Part shown: piece by piece, positions 45,017 to 57,250 of the stretch
Layout of the letters: every line of letters starts with the position of its first letter
Position numbering within the stretch: position 1 is the stretch's first letter
Assembly: GCF_000499845.2 (NCBI RefSeq)
Contig: NC_023758.2
Location: 26,075,520 to 26,139,519 of the forward strand
DNA length: 64,000 nucleotides
Direction of reading: 5' to 3'
From: Phaseolus vulgaris
Lineage: Eukaryota; Streptophyta; Magnoliopsida; Fabales; Fabaceae
Position numbers and translations under genes: made by a program
The notes under the pieces: model-generated
The model's database searches: none
Told to the model about the DNA's origin: nothing
What the model saw: only the letters and a program-made list of their open reading frames with translations

Positions 45017-46899
45017 ACAATCTCAAGCATAAATAATCAACTCAATAGAATAAATTTGTGTTCAAATTTAAGTTTATGGTTGATCAAACTATACTAATCA
45101 AGAATCTCAAGCATAACAAATTATTATATCTAATCCTAAGAACTGAGCATTTAGCTACTTACAATATTGAATAAATAGAAGCAATAAGAAAAAGAAAAAG
45201 TGAAAATGAAATACATTAAGGAAACTCTTCAATGAATGTGTGTTATAATCATGTTTCTTTATGCTTCCTTCTCTTCTCTCCTAAAATTCTTTTTTTAACC
45301 AATTGAATAGTATAACATAAGTGATTTTTTTACTCTCTTTTGGCTCTCTAGTCCAAAGTTGCTCTCTTAGAATTGTTATTCATAAGTTGTTGAGAAAAAA
45401 ATTACTAGTTTGAATATATAAAATCATTTTTGCTAAGCTAAAGAATCATATTGGTTAAGCTAACTTTACTTCTTTCATATTTTTTCTTTAAATATTGAAT
45501 AAGTTAAAATAAAGCTCTAAGTGTATCAATGTCCTTATTTCCTTTACTTTTATATTCTTCATCTACCCATTTGTCATCCTAACATTTCTTTTATACCAAA
45601 TTCTATCAACAAGAGTTTTAAAATATTAAACGCATCAATAAAAAGTATAACTAATATTTTTTTATAAAAACAAAATAAAAATTTAATACAATTATACTAA
45701 AAAATATTTATAATAAAATAAAATAAATAAATATTTTACTTAGTATTAAATACAAATATGGTTAGTCTCTTATTTTTATGGAACGACAAAATTTATTGGA
45801 TCACCCATTTCTTACACTAAATGGAGACTCAAAATTGCGAATAAGTTTTTTTAACAAATAATTTTTTAAAGGTTTAGATGTATTTTTTTCTCTACAAAAT
45901 TTAGTTGTATTATTGTTTTGGTTGTCAAACAACTTTGTTTGAATTTTGGTCATTATAATTTTTAACTTCAATACTTATTAATTTATTTTAATATTGGATT
46001 TTCATTTTAATTTTTACAATACTTTTATTTGTCTTGAATTAAATCTTTAAAAAAACATTTTTTAGAATGATATGAAAATGAAATATGTAATACAAGGACT
46101 AAAATAAATATTTTACAAGATCTAAAAAAAAATAAAAAACATGAAATTAGTGAGATGTTATTGGTGGTAGTTAGTGGGTGTAGGTGCAGTAGTGTAGACA
46201 AAAAAGAAACATAAAATAAAATGTATAGACAAAAAAAAGTTTACTGCATCTACATTGTATAATTTATTTGCATATAGAATAAGTGGAACATGTTTACCCA
46301 TTTTTTGACTTAAAGCAAACACAACCTTCTTTGCAAATTTTGTCGCTTCTCCTTTTGCACCGTTCAAACTTCTCTTCATTGTGATCACATTATCTTTTTG
46401 TTTTCCTATCACATCTTCTGTTATATTTTCCACTTTCCCTCTTTGGTATTTATTTTCCCTCAACTTTAATGCCATTTTCGTGATTTTTGTATTTCATAAG
46501 ACGTCGTTGGTGTAAAAAAATATACTTCAACAATTGTTTTATAGATAGTCACTTAAATAAGTTTCTCATCCCTTTTTCACTTAATTATAAATTTCTAATT
46601 TAAACTTTAAATCTCCTAAATATTTGTACTAAAGAAACTAGAAACTATTAGTTTATTTTTCTCAGTTTCTTTTTTACATGACAAATACATTCTCCGAATT
46701 ATAATATTAAAATATTTTATGTTGACTTATTGCTGACGTGGATGTTATAATATTATCCATGTTGAAAATTCATTTGAAAAAAAAAATCCGTTTCAATAGT
46801 TTTTCTACTACAAGTATTCAAGAGGTTTAAAGTTTGGACTAAAGACAAAAATAAATTTCATGTTATAACACAGATGATAAACATATTTAACTTTTAAAT
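45017..46899. other. AT-rich intergenic DNA, no gene recognised
   Basis: The longest open frame (46475-46158, minus, 105 codons) is Lys-rich at the start and low complexity at the end and matches nothing I know; I do not call it. Confidence 0.45.
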
Positions 46900-47370
46900 T
46901 TTCTATAGATAACAATGAGTTATTACTTTGATTTGTACCACCAGTATCCATGGTTGAACACCCCACGGGTGGCACAACCGAAACCGTCCACACATACACT
47001 CGAATACCTCTTGAGAAACGGAGAACTATCCCTTTGTACAACATTATTAACAAAACAAGTGTACGAAGAGTCATTCTAACACCAAGATTAGCTTGATAAC
47101 TCGTGCTAAAACAGGGTTCAATAAGAGAAGTCCACTGTGATCTATAAATATGCACTAAAGGACAAAATAAAGATACATACTCAATAACATTTATTACTCT
47201 CAACCACTAGATATCACGTACTAATTTAAGCATTAGAGTACATTTTACAAATACACCCCATTTCTATCAGAGATAGAAAACCGAGATCAAAGACCAAAGC
47301 TTACCCAACACCGATATCTAACAGTATTCATAAGAGAGATACGAGACCTTCCCACTCCATACAAGAACAT
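46900..47370 (+). mobile_element. relic of a Tat/Ogre-like LTR
   Basis: CTATAAATATGCACTAAAGG at about 47141 followed, after AACATTTATTACTCTC, by CTAATTTAAGCATTAGAGTA at about 47220. This layout (TATA, leader, then TGACTTAAGC-type U5 motif) is the same as in the LTR at 8691-9375 (TATA at 9113, TGACTTGAGCGTCAGAGTGC at about 9193). I cannot define either end, and no internal region is recognisable. Confidence 0.4.
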
Positions 47371-49101
47371 TATTAATAAGATAGTTGTAAAAAATTATGA
47401 CTTTTAAAAATATAATTTTTTTAAAAGGTTTAATAACTTCTTTCTCACAAAATAATTTTCTTAATTTCTCCCCTTTTATTTAAACAAATCAATGTAATAT
47501 TTTCTCTTAATTTCATGATGATAATATTATTATAATCTTTATTAGATACTGGTACGACATATCATTATCAATAAATTAATTTTGATTGATGAAATGTTCG
47601 TCCATATCACTTCTAATGTTACAACATTATTAATTTGACAAGAAATTACGTAGACTTTTTTTAATGATAAAAGTAAATTGAGAACATTGAGGAAATTCAA
47701 AAAATTATCACAATAGTAGAATACAAAAATTATTAAACTTTTTAAAATGAGGATTTGAAATAACATATTAACATATCAAAATATAATTATATAACAATTA
47801 ATAAAGAGATTCTGGTTTTGGTGCATATATTTTATATTTCTAGTTTACTCTTAATTAAATTTTAAATTTATAAAAAAAATAAAAAATATCTTAATATTAA
47901 AAGTAATTGCACACATAATATAATCACTCATCTTTTATATATGTAACAACCATTATTAATTTTAATCCTAAACTAAACATTTAAAAAGAAAAAATGTTTA
48001 AATCCAAATAATTCAAAATTACTTTATCCACTTTACTTTTATTAATCAACTAAATATTAGAATCACACTGAGTTTTGTTTAGTTTTGATGTTGGATAATA
48101 GATTATAAACCCAAATTCTATTCTAATATGATATTAAAACTTATTTTAAAGTCATTGATATACTGCTTAGAATAGATTTGAAGTCCAGATTCCATTATGA
48201 TATGGTATAAGAAGTCATTGTAGACCAACTGTTATATTTACCTATTCATTTGACATGTTTCAGGGTAATAGTTTTAGGTATGAAAGGGCGTATAAAGCCA
48301 CCTTATTCTAATGTATCAACTCAATATTCACTTTCCAAGTCAATTTTGTCTGAATAAGATAAGTCTTAAGTTCAAATTCTAATGTAGGACTATGGTATAT
48401 TCTAAATCCATTGTAGATTACTTGCATTTGACACCTTTCACATCTGTCAAGCCACTTTATTATAATACAAGCTTCCAAAATTTAACTCTAAAATAGTTTC
48501 AAATTTTAAGTAAACTCTCTCGGTGCCTCCATATATTTCTCTTCTACCTCCATATCTTTTTTAATTCTAACAATATCTCTTCATTTTCAAGTTTTGATAA
48601 TTGTTTGTGATGACTGGTAATAAACATTGGTGGTTGAAATAAATTTTATGTTGTTTTTATTGGTGATATTTGTGTTTGTACAATCCAAAAGCCACAAAAC
48701 CCAGAAAAAACCAATAAGATGTAAAAATGGAGTAGAAAATAAAATAAAAAATAGATCTTCGCAGATAGAATAAAACTTTGGTTATGAGGGTTTACAATTT
48801 GTTTCAGGTTGCAAGAAGAGTCTATTACATGAAATCATTGCAAGTGCAACAATAATTATTTTGGTAGAATTTTGTTATGTTGCCTGAGGAAAAACTTTTA
48901 AGTAAAGAGACCCAAACCCTTAGGTAAATGTGCATTTATCTTGTAAAATAAATAAAAACATGTTAAATAATGAAACTACTATCTCAAACGCTTTGGTTGG
49001 AGAAGAATGAAACTGTTGTAGTCGAAAGAAAGGTATAGATACGGGATGCAATTGAGATTATGCTTCATCTAGAATTATTTAAACCTAACTTTTCACATTA
49101 A
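47371..49101. other. AT-rich intergenic DNA, no gene recognised
   Basis: Between about 48090 and 48470 a motif of the type AGTCCAGATTCCATTATGAT followed by TGGTATAAGAAGTCATTGTA recurs loosely three times, suggesting an old repeat. Nothing coding. Confidence 0.4.
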
Positions 49102-49334
49102 CCCCCTGTTTGCTTCCATGGATGTACTGTTCAAGAGGAAGGATGTGAGTGGATATCCATGGTTTGGATCAAGGGATGTGCAGGGAAGTGAAGGAGAGGA
49201 TATACCTGTGAACAGTAAATATCCTCTCCCCTCAAAATGAAGAGATGTAAAGGGAAAGCCATGTCAGCATCCCTTATTTCCAAATTTATCCTCATTTGAA
49301 TGTATTAGTATTTTAAAAAATTTATTGTACAATG

Positions 49335-49380
<46 letters not shown>

Positions 49381-50553
49381 AAGAAACAAATCATAATAAA
49401 TTTCAAGGAAGTTTTAAGTTTGTTTATTATTTTATAAAATATTATAAATCAGTGTAAAAAAAATATAGTTAAATAAAATCTTCCATTTATATATTAGTTA
49501 TTAGAGTAGATCAGGTGATACCTATTTTTCAAGTTCTAATCAGATATTTTATTAAATGTGGTTGGATTTAGTTTTTTTTTTAAAGAAAAGAATATACTAT
49601 ATCTAATTAAAATTAAAAATATTACCTGGGTTGGATCATGGTCATCACCAAAAGGTTATACTAAACATTTTTCATTTTATTTTATACTAAATATTCATTT
49701 TATTTAATACTAAATATTTAAATTATTGATTAGAAAGTGAAAATATAATTAATATATTAAAATATGTATTTATGTATTATGTTATATTTTTGTTACTGTT
49801 GTATTTTTTAGATTGTTTTATTGTGAGATTTTTTAATATTAAAAAATATTAATTTTTTATTTATATAAGATGTGACTTATTTTTTAATTTTATAGTGTAT
49901 GTTTAATATTTAAAGAAATTATTTGAAATTCTGTTTTTATTTTTATTTTTGTTATGTTTATATTAAAGTATTTCTATATATAGTTATTATATTTATGAGT
50001 TATAATTTATTTTATTATAATTTTTTATGAATTTTTTTTCTATTGTTAATTACGTTATATTTTTGTTGTGGTAGTATTTTTTATTTTTTATTTCTAGAGA
50101 GTTTTTAATATTAAAAAATAATATCTTTTTTATTTATATAAGATTTGATTTATTTTTTAATTTTATTACTTGAAGTTCTGTTGTTTTTATTTAATTTGTT
50201 GAATACATTTTTTTTTCTAATTATAATTTTTATATTATACATATTTATATTTAACATATATTTTTTTAATTATAATTTTTAAATCTACGTGTGAAAGTTT
50301 TTCATTTTTAAACAAAAACAACTCATTTTATTATTAATTTTTTAATAGGCAAGGGTTAATCAGTAAAGTAACATTTCACACCTTTAAAAAAAATTAAAAT
50401 TCCCTCATAACCATCATATCACTTACAAACTCCCATAAACTTTTCTCAGACATCCATTCTAACATACCCCAATCCAAACACCCTCACTTTCCTCACACAT
50501 CCTCACATATCCACTCCCTCAAATCCTCACACATCCCCTCCCGAAACAGAGCC
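49102..50553. mobile_element. PIF/Harbinger-like non-autonomous element (1452 bp)
   Basis: Left end CCCCCTGTTTGCTTCC and right end reverse-complement GGCTCTGTTTCGGGAGG share the CTGTTT core. Both sides are flanked by TAA (49099-49101 and 50554-50556), the 3-bp target typical of PIF/Harbinger elements. Subterminal repeats of GGATGTG/GTGGATAT (left) and their complements CATCCTCACA and ATATCCACTCC (right) are multiple and inverted. The interior is very AT-rich, includes an (AT)n at 49339-49375, and has no transposase. Confidence 0.55.
49339..49375. repeat. (AT)n microsatellite
   Basis: About 36 bases of uninterrupted AT inside the PIF/Harbinger-like element. Confidence 0.95.
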
Positions 50554-50556
50554 TAA

Positions 50557-51234
50557 GTGAATGGGGAAGGTAAGGAAGTGGTGGGAGAATTTGCCCAAAT
50601 TTTATTTTTTTATTGTTTAACAATCATGCTTCTCAAATTACCATGGTGAAACTATTTTGTTCTGCAATCTCTCATCTTATGTATGTTGCCTGACACCTCA
50701 GCTTTTTGGATGATGGTACTTACATTGGCCTAAACACTTGGAGTTTACCTTTTGATGTAGAGAATATTTCTTGGTGTCCCTATATCTCCTATACTTTTAT
50801 CCCAAACAGGTGCTAAGGCATATATTCTTGATTTTAATTTCCACTTGTTAATTATTTGCACTGTTATACAGAAACATCCATTTAATGATGATTAGCAAGT
50901 TATCCTTTGTCAACAATTAATTATATGTTATATTTTATTTGCAAGCTTTTTATTTTTTATCAACAAAAAGTATGAAGCCAAATCCTTTAATTATATCCCT
51001 TAAGGCCTTCTGTCATTGTTTTAATGAATCTTCTTCAGCCCAAAGAAGGAAGAGAAAGGAAACCTCGAATGCTTCAAATGAGGTGATTGGTTAAAGGTAC
51101 AAGACAGTTGCATATTCATCGTAATATATACAGATCAAAAGTAAGTGATAGGTACATTTATTCTTTTCTTTCATGCGTGTGTATCACTTCTTGTGATCCT
51201 TACTTTAAATGTATGTGAATGAACATCATTTTGC
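50557..51234. other. intergenic; 3' flank of the UPF0114-family gene
   Basis: No gene recognised. The last one to two hundred bases before 51235 probably hold the 3' untranslated region of the minus-strand gene. Confidence 0.45.
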
Positions 51235-53558
51235 CTAATTCAGCTTAGACAGCAAAAAGAGGCAACCAGAAGAAAGGAGGACAGAAACACAGAAGCATAG
51301 CAAATCCACAGGAGTGTGTATGGAAGCTTTCTTACTTTTGTCAAACAACCCAATCAGAAGCAGCATCACTATGACGTGACCAAGCTTGGTTTTCAGTTCA
51401 TCCACAGTTTTTATATCCAGCCATTTTGGTCGTTCCTGAAAAGGAAAAACAACACAGAGGAACAAACATCACAGACAGTTTACTGAGAGAAAGAAAACCC
51501 TGAGCCAGAAATATATTCAGAAGCCACGAGGCTGCAATCTCTTGTACATCACTACTATTACCCAAAAAGTAAAATAAATTAACCTTCTCAAAGTTAAAAC
51601 TAACATAGACTTAAACTATTGTTTTCACCAATACTTTTTTTTGAGTTTATCTTATATATCATAGTCTAAATCATGTTCTCTATTCATGTCTATTTTGGTT
51701 GGCTGTGTTTTGGTAAGTAGTCACTTAATATGCTTTGCTTAAATAAGAACATGCTTTTACGATTTAGAGCACTTGGTGATAAGTTTGTATTAATGTTGCA
51801 AGCACCTTAAGTAAACCGAAATGAACTTTATACAAACTCTTCTAAATGTCTCCTTATATTTTAACTGGAATTGATCATTATCTGCCAACAAGTGTGTAAC
51901 TACATTAGGGCATTAAACATGTTTAAAGCTGCATTAATATACAATACAACTTGAGAAACAAATCTCCACATACCCGTCAACAATATGCCAGAGAGTATGG
52001 CCCAAGAACATAGGTCACCTAAAAGTAACCATCTTGGAGGACTTCAATTTTCAACTACCATTAATTTTCCTTTTAGAATAACTGCATATAATGGATCAAT
52101 GAATGACGACTGAAAGCAATATTGAATCTATCTGCTAATTTTCCATAAAACAAATCTTCATCTGGAACATCCCTCCCTACATTTAGTTCAATTAAAGACA
52201 TTTTATTTTCTTGTTTTTTCTAAATGGCCTAAATGCAGAAGAGAGGCAGTAGCCAGTAGCAATACATAGAACACAAAATCCTACTTAGATAAGCATAATG
52301 TTCCAAAGCTAACCTTTAGAGTGAATAAACCAAAGAGACTTGATCTGTAAGAATGTTTTTGATCTGGAAGAGAGCTTGCACTACCAAGATTACTGACAAA
52401 GAGCTCATAGAGACCCATTCCAAAGACCAGCATCACAGTTCCTAAAAGATAGACATCTAGATGAACAATAAAGCAAAAGTTAGAAAGAAGACAACACATG
52501 GGAGAGATAAGACATCCTTATAGAACAACAAAATCCAAACTTTATAAAGAAGAAAAAGAATAATAGGCTAAAAGAGCTCTACAACAGTACCTCTCTAAAT
52601 CCTTTTGATAAAGCTCAAAAAAATGTACTGAACTTATATTTTGTGAAAATGCGCTTATGGAATTTTATAAATTTAATTTCATTGACGATAGAGACTAATG
52701 CAATTTATCATTAATGACAGTGAAAACGAAGAATATGCTATATAATTAAGACATGACAAGAAAAAAGAAGAACACGATTGCAAAGACTTATTGGAGTTTA
52801 ACTTTAGAGGCACTCACCAATAGCTTCTATTAGCGTTTGGATTACTTTACTGCGGTTTTCAAAGTATTGCATAAACGACGACGTGACAAATACGCAGCCC
52901 TGCGTAATAAAAGGTCAATGGAAAAAATTATGCACTAAACCAGAATTTATCAGAGATAGCATAACAATTCTGATGTTGCTTAATTATTTTAAAATGATTC
53001 CACTAACTCAAACACTTTAACCAGTGAAAAAAAATCTTTCAAAACATATTGATATTCAATTGAGAAAGTAAACAAGAATGTATAAAAAGCATACCTTGAT
53101 AAAACAAAGAAATGATCCCATTAAAGACCCAAAGACTCCCAGAAAAGCCATGAACCGGCACCTATAAATCGCCTACAGAATCAATCATCGAAAAACAGAA
53201 CAATCAACAACCATACTTAAAAACATTCAAACAAAGAAGAGACCCTGGAAAACATAACTCTCACCTTCTCAATGCCTTCCTCTAAGGCCTCCAACTTCTC
53301 TGACTGTTCCTGAGTCACCACAGAATCATATCCGGACTTGGAAGCAACATGCGGCGGCGAAGAAGGATTCGCCGCCGCAGAAGAAGAAGAAACAGCGAAT
53401 CCTGAGTTGCTGCAGGCGCAACTGGGGATCCTGAGGCTTTGGCACCCAAACACAAAGACCCTTCTAATTCCATTTGAGGTAAAGATGGAATTTTGGGGGC
53501 GGATTAAAGCCGGTGAAGTTGGTGAGGGTGTTCGCAGCAATGCCTTTGAGAGTTTCAT
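51235..53558 (-). CDS. UPF0114-family membrane protein, probably plastid-targeted
   Basis: Five coding exons on the minus strand, all with GT/AG sites: 53558-53265, 53172-53095, 52899-52818, 52456-52314, 51435-51235, giving about 265 residues. Residues 1 to about 70 are Ser/Ala/Pro-rich, basic and poor in acids (MKLSKALLRTPSPTSPALIR), like a chloroplast transit peptide. The body matches the UPF0114 (YqhA-like) family: YRCRFMAFLGVFGSLMGSF and LCFIKG, VIQTLIEAIDVYLLGTVM, LVFGMGLYELFVSNLG, then KLGHVIVMLLLIGLF and LLCFCVSVLLSSGCLFLLSK. Three to four membrane helices are evident. Plants have a few such genes; the biochemical role is unknown to me, so none is claimed. No damage is seen and splice phases are consistent. 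The gene diverges from the NHL-like gene across about 1.3 kb. Confidence 0.85.
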
Positions 53559-54833
53559 GGTCTGAGGAAGAAGTGAAGCAGTTAATGGCTAAGCTGAGTG
53601 AAGAAGAAGATGAGGAAAGTTGAGTGAGTGTGCAGTGTTATATGTGTGAGCCACAAAATTGTGGAGTTGTACGTACAGTGAATCTTGTGTTGTGGCACTA
53701 GTCAGAATGTGAGAATGAGAGTTTCACGGCACGAACCTATCTGCTCCACCTGGAACTCACGTACAATACACCCATCATTTCTTCCAACCATACAAATCTG
53801 CACGGTCCTACAACCTTGGAACCTCTGAATTTACCCCGTACACGTGTTTCTTTACTAACGTTGGTCACCGCCGCCAAACTCAAGATATACTTTTGAAATA
53901 TATTTTCAGGTAAATCAATAACTGATAAATTTCTTTAAGATAACGTGTTATTATCATTATAAGTTGCATTAAACATCTCTTAGAATGTAGTAGAAAAAAA
54001 CATGGTTTTATTTATTTTTCTCAATCATATAGAAGAAATATCTAAAATTCGATATTACGTTGGCAGCCTGTGAGTCATTTGGGCCGGCCCACGAAATCCT
54101 GACAAATGAGGCCCAATTCGGATCATTCCTCTGCTCTGATCCGAGTATACAGATAGAGGGTTCATTATTTAGTTTCCACAATAAATTATTTGAAAAAAAA
54201 TTAAATATGAGAAATAAAAATAGTATAAATGGTGTAGGGTTTATTAAAATGCAATGAGGATATTCGAACATGAAAAAAGTAGCAATTGATAACTTCCTCG
54301 TCCAATTGCAAAGCCATTCCTGATTAAAGCTTCAAAAGCAGGAAATCTTGAAGAAAAGAGGAAGTGAGGCAGTATTTGGCATGCAAGTTTGGTATTTTTA
54401 CTTTTTTGTACAATACTATATTTATAAACCATTTTTTATTTTATGATTCTCCACAATTTGTGTCCAAAATCCCACATCGAGAACACGCCTCCACTTCTCC
54501 CAAAGAAGGTTAAGAAAGAAGCGTAAGAAAAAAATGTGTAAAAACAATTTTACTACTGACTTTAGAAAAAGTTAAAGAGCAAGACAGCTTGTGGGAGAGA
54601 TAGCAAAATATAAAAACGAAACCACAATAAGGTAGTAGGAGAGAAATGCTTTAAAGGTAGGAAAGGAAGATACCAAAACCTTCCCACGAATTAGAGATAA
54701 AGAACCAGTTTTTGGAGCAGTTCCCTACCTCACCAAGCTTTGCCAACCCCAACTCTCTTTCCTTCTCAAGTAAACATAAAACTCCCAAATAACCCCACAT
54801 GGCTTGATTTTTGGCTTCCATTCATCCATCTCA
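53559..54833. other. shared upstream region of two divergent genes
   Basis: Holds the 5' leaders and promoters of the UPF0114-family gene (to the left) and the NHL-like gene (to the right). A TATA-like ATATAAAAAC lies near 54607 on the plus strand, and CATATAACAC on the minus strand near 53640. Neither is confirmed. No other gene seen; open frames at 54060-54432 are AT-rich and unrecognised. Confidence 0.4.
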
Positions 54834-55517
54834 ATGCCGTCGTTCCACCGCGACCATGGCCAGGCGCCGGAGTACAACCAGAGCCAGAACCAGAACCAGC
54901 ACCACCACCGCAGAAGAAAATTGGTAAACACTCATCATAGTGGCAACACACACCCTTTGATCTGGATAGCAGCAATTCTCTGCACAATCATAGCCATAGG
55001 TGTTGTAGTGGCAGGCATAGTGGTTTTCGTGGGTTACATAGTGATCCACCCCAGAATCCCTGTGGTAAGCATCACCAATGCTCACCTTGACCTTCTCAGC
55101 AACGACTACGCGGGCCTTCTCCAAACCCAGCTCACCATCAGGGTGGTGGCCCAGAACGGGAACGCCAAGGCCCATGCAACCTTCTCCGACATAAGCTTCA
55201 ACCTAAGCTACCAGGGCCAGCCAATAGCAAGGATGGTTGCTCAACCCTTCGATGTTGCCAAGAACAGCTCCAAGACACTCAACTACGTTGTTCGGTCTGC
55301 TTCCATTCCCTTGACACCGGAGCAGATGGAGGAAGTGGATGAGTCGTGGAAGCGTGACGTGATAGGGTTTGACTTGAAGGGAGGCGCCAGAACAAGGTGG
55401 AGAGTAGGACCCTTAGGTTCGGTTAAGTTCTGGACCAACTTGGAGTGTGAACTCAGGTTTCGCCCTTCCAATGGGAGTTACATTAAGCACTCACGCTGCA
55501 CCTCTGAGTCCAAATGA
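54834..55517 (+). CDS. NHL (NDR1/HIN1-like), LEA_2 membrane protein
   Basis: A single-exon protein of 227 residues. Residues 1-41 are a hydrophilic, His/Gln/Arg-rich cytosolic tail (QNQNQHHHRRRK). Residues 42-70 form one hydrophobic membrane helix. Residues about 72-205 form a LEA_2 domain (IPVVSITNAHLDLL, LTIRVVAQNGNAKAH, PFDVAKNSSKTLNYVV, FDLKGGARTRWRVGP), followed by a short tail with a Cys (HSRCTSE). Three N-glycosylation sequons lie on the outer side (NLS, NSS, NGS). NHL proteins sit in the plasma membrane with the LEA_2 domain outside, and members act in defence, abiotic stress or at plasmodesmata; which applies here is unknown. I chose Met 54834 (MPSFHRDHG); an in-frame Met at 54804 would add ten residues. 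The coding region is clearly richer in GC than its flanks. Confidence 0.9.
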   Translation: MPSFHRDHGQAPEYNQSQNQNQHHHRRRKLVNTHHSGNTHPLIWIAAILCTIIAIGVVVAGIVVFVGYIVIHPRIPVVSITNAHLDLLSNDYAGLLQTQLTIRVVAQNGNAKAHATFSDISFNLSYQGQPIARMVAQPFDVAKNSSKTLNYVVRSASIPLTPEQMEEVDESWKRDVIGFDLKGGARTRWRVGPLGSVKFWTNLECELRFRPSNGSYIKHSRCTSESK

Positions 55518-56629
55518 TTCTTGCTCCATTTTTTCCTTCTCCTTCTGTAAACACAAGAAACCAAACTCTTCCTTCTCCTTCTGCATATTTTCGCCTCTAC
55601 CTTCCCCACATAGATTTTTACGGGTAATAAAATTGAGTATCTTTTAGATTCGTTGCTTTTGCAGGAGATATTTCAATCCTGCTATAGCGATATGACTCTG
55701 CACTGGACACTCTTTTTACGAAGCTTGTGGCTTTAATGGTATATATAGTGAATAATTAATTCGTCTTTGTATCCAACAAGTTACGTTCAATTTAGTTTTT
55801 CACCCCAGAAACACAAAAGGTTAACTTATCAAACAGTTTCTCTACGACAACATTCCTTGTTCTTCCTTTTGTGATTTTGTTCATTGGGAATATTTTCTAG
55901 GTTTCTGCCAAGAATAGGAAAACTACAATTTTTAGAATGAACCAAGTTGAAAGAAAAAAACTGTTTGAAAAATATTTTCTCATTCGCTCTCCAAGTTTAG
56001 GTATTCTCACACGACACTTTAGTATAGTTAAATCCCTTGTCACAAGTAATGAAAAGTAGAGGTGGAAATTCCAAAACTAATAGAAAAAATGGCATTTTCT
56101 TTAGAGCTAAGAAAACACACAAATATGGAAAATAATTGATCAGCATTTAGCATCACCAAGATTAGAAATTGAACTTCTAACATTAAAGAGGTGTGAAACA
56201 TGGCACCTTTATTTGTTTTGGTGCCTTTCTAAAGTTTACATGTATATCGTCACTTTTCTCTCAGTAAGCATGCCTCAATTGCACATCTACTTTCCCTAAT
56301 ATGTTAAATGATGTGCAAGCCTAACACTTAATAGGCCTAAAACATGTGGATAATGCATTAACTAAGTTCAATAATGTTCAAGTTATTAAGTGTCAAAAGC
56401 TGAAAAATAAAGTAATGGATATATATGTTCCAGAACCAGAGAATGAAATAATGTGCTGTCTCAAGATAATCCCAATTCCTAGATGATAAAAAAATTTCGG
56501 AACTGAAAAATTAACCACTCAAATTGTATAAAATAAATCACTGAGAAATATAAGACAAGTGACGATAATTTGACGCCACTATTTTTCTCTTACATTGGGC
56601 TCAAGTTTCCGAATAATCAACAGAACACT
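55518..56629. other. 3' flank of the NHL-like gene and intergenic DNA
   Basis: The first hundred or so bases are pyrimidine-rich and probably the 3' untranslated region (AATAAAATTGAG at about 55626 is a possible polyadenylation signal). Nothing else recognised. Confidence 0.4.
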
Positions 56630-57250
56630 GGTACAATGAGGACCTTCGGCATCAATAATGTTAGCAGCTTCATGTGTAGTTTTTGTGGGGTTGAGGAAAA
56701 AATTAGTACCCATTTATTTTTTGAATGTAGATTTGCATGGTTGTTGTGAAACCATTGTTACGTATGATTGAGGGTGTAGAGTACGTTTCACAACGTTCCA
56801 CTGCTAAACTTCTCTCAGTTTAGGATCTATAATGTGTCTATTTTAGTAAATGAGGTTTGAGAAGTGATTTGGATCGCAATAGTCAAAGAGGTTTGGAAGC
56901 ATAGAAACATGGTAATATTTAAAGGGGGTGTAGTGAATGTTTTTGCTGGTTCAATTAAAGGCTTGGACGTGGGTCACATCTAAGTCACATTCTACACTTT
57001 TTTTCTTTTCTGATTGGTCTCTTGACCTTTTGGTTTGTATGGAGATGGTCTCATGATATACTTTTTTTAGATGTAGGCTTGAACACCTTAAGTGTTTCTC
57101 TCTAGTCCAGCTAGGTGTTTTATGTTAGGCTTATTTGGGGTTTTGTCTAGTAAGGAAGGTTAAAGGTTGTGTTTATGTATAAGGGTTTAATCACTACTCA
57201 AGCGGTTCATATTTATTCCTTGTTTATTATCAATGTTGGCAGCTTCAATT
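56630..57250 (+). pseudogene. LINE zinc-binding 3' relic
   Basis: Plus strand reads CSFCGVEEKISTHLFFECRF then AWLLWNHC, the zinc-binding RT domain of plant L1 LINEs. It is followed after stops by HNVPLLNFSQFRIYNVS (one base off), VIWIAIVKEVWKHRNMVIFK and, near 57030, a run that reads PLVCMEMVS-like with a frame change. The 3' part to about 57250 looks like the LINE tail. Upstream RT is absent. It is a 5'-truncated relic of the same broad family as those at 3425 and 42310. Confidence 0.75.

Noticed and set aside
46158..46475. Minus-strand 105-codon open frame
   Set aside because: No family resemblance, Lys-rich then low-complexity, in AT-rich DNA; likely chance.
53338..53565. Plus-strand 75-codon open frame
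   Set aside because: Antisense to exon 1 of the UPF0114-family gene, whose spliced product matches a family.
54740..55175. Alternative frames on both strands (Pro/Glu or Gly-rich)
   Set aside because: Shadows of the GC-richer NHL-like gene, which has a clear domain match.
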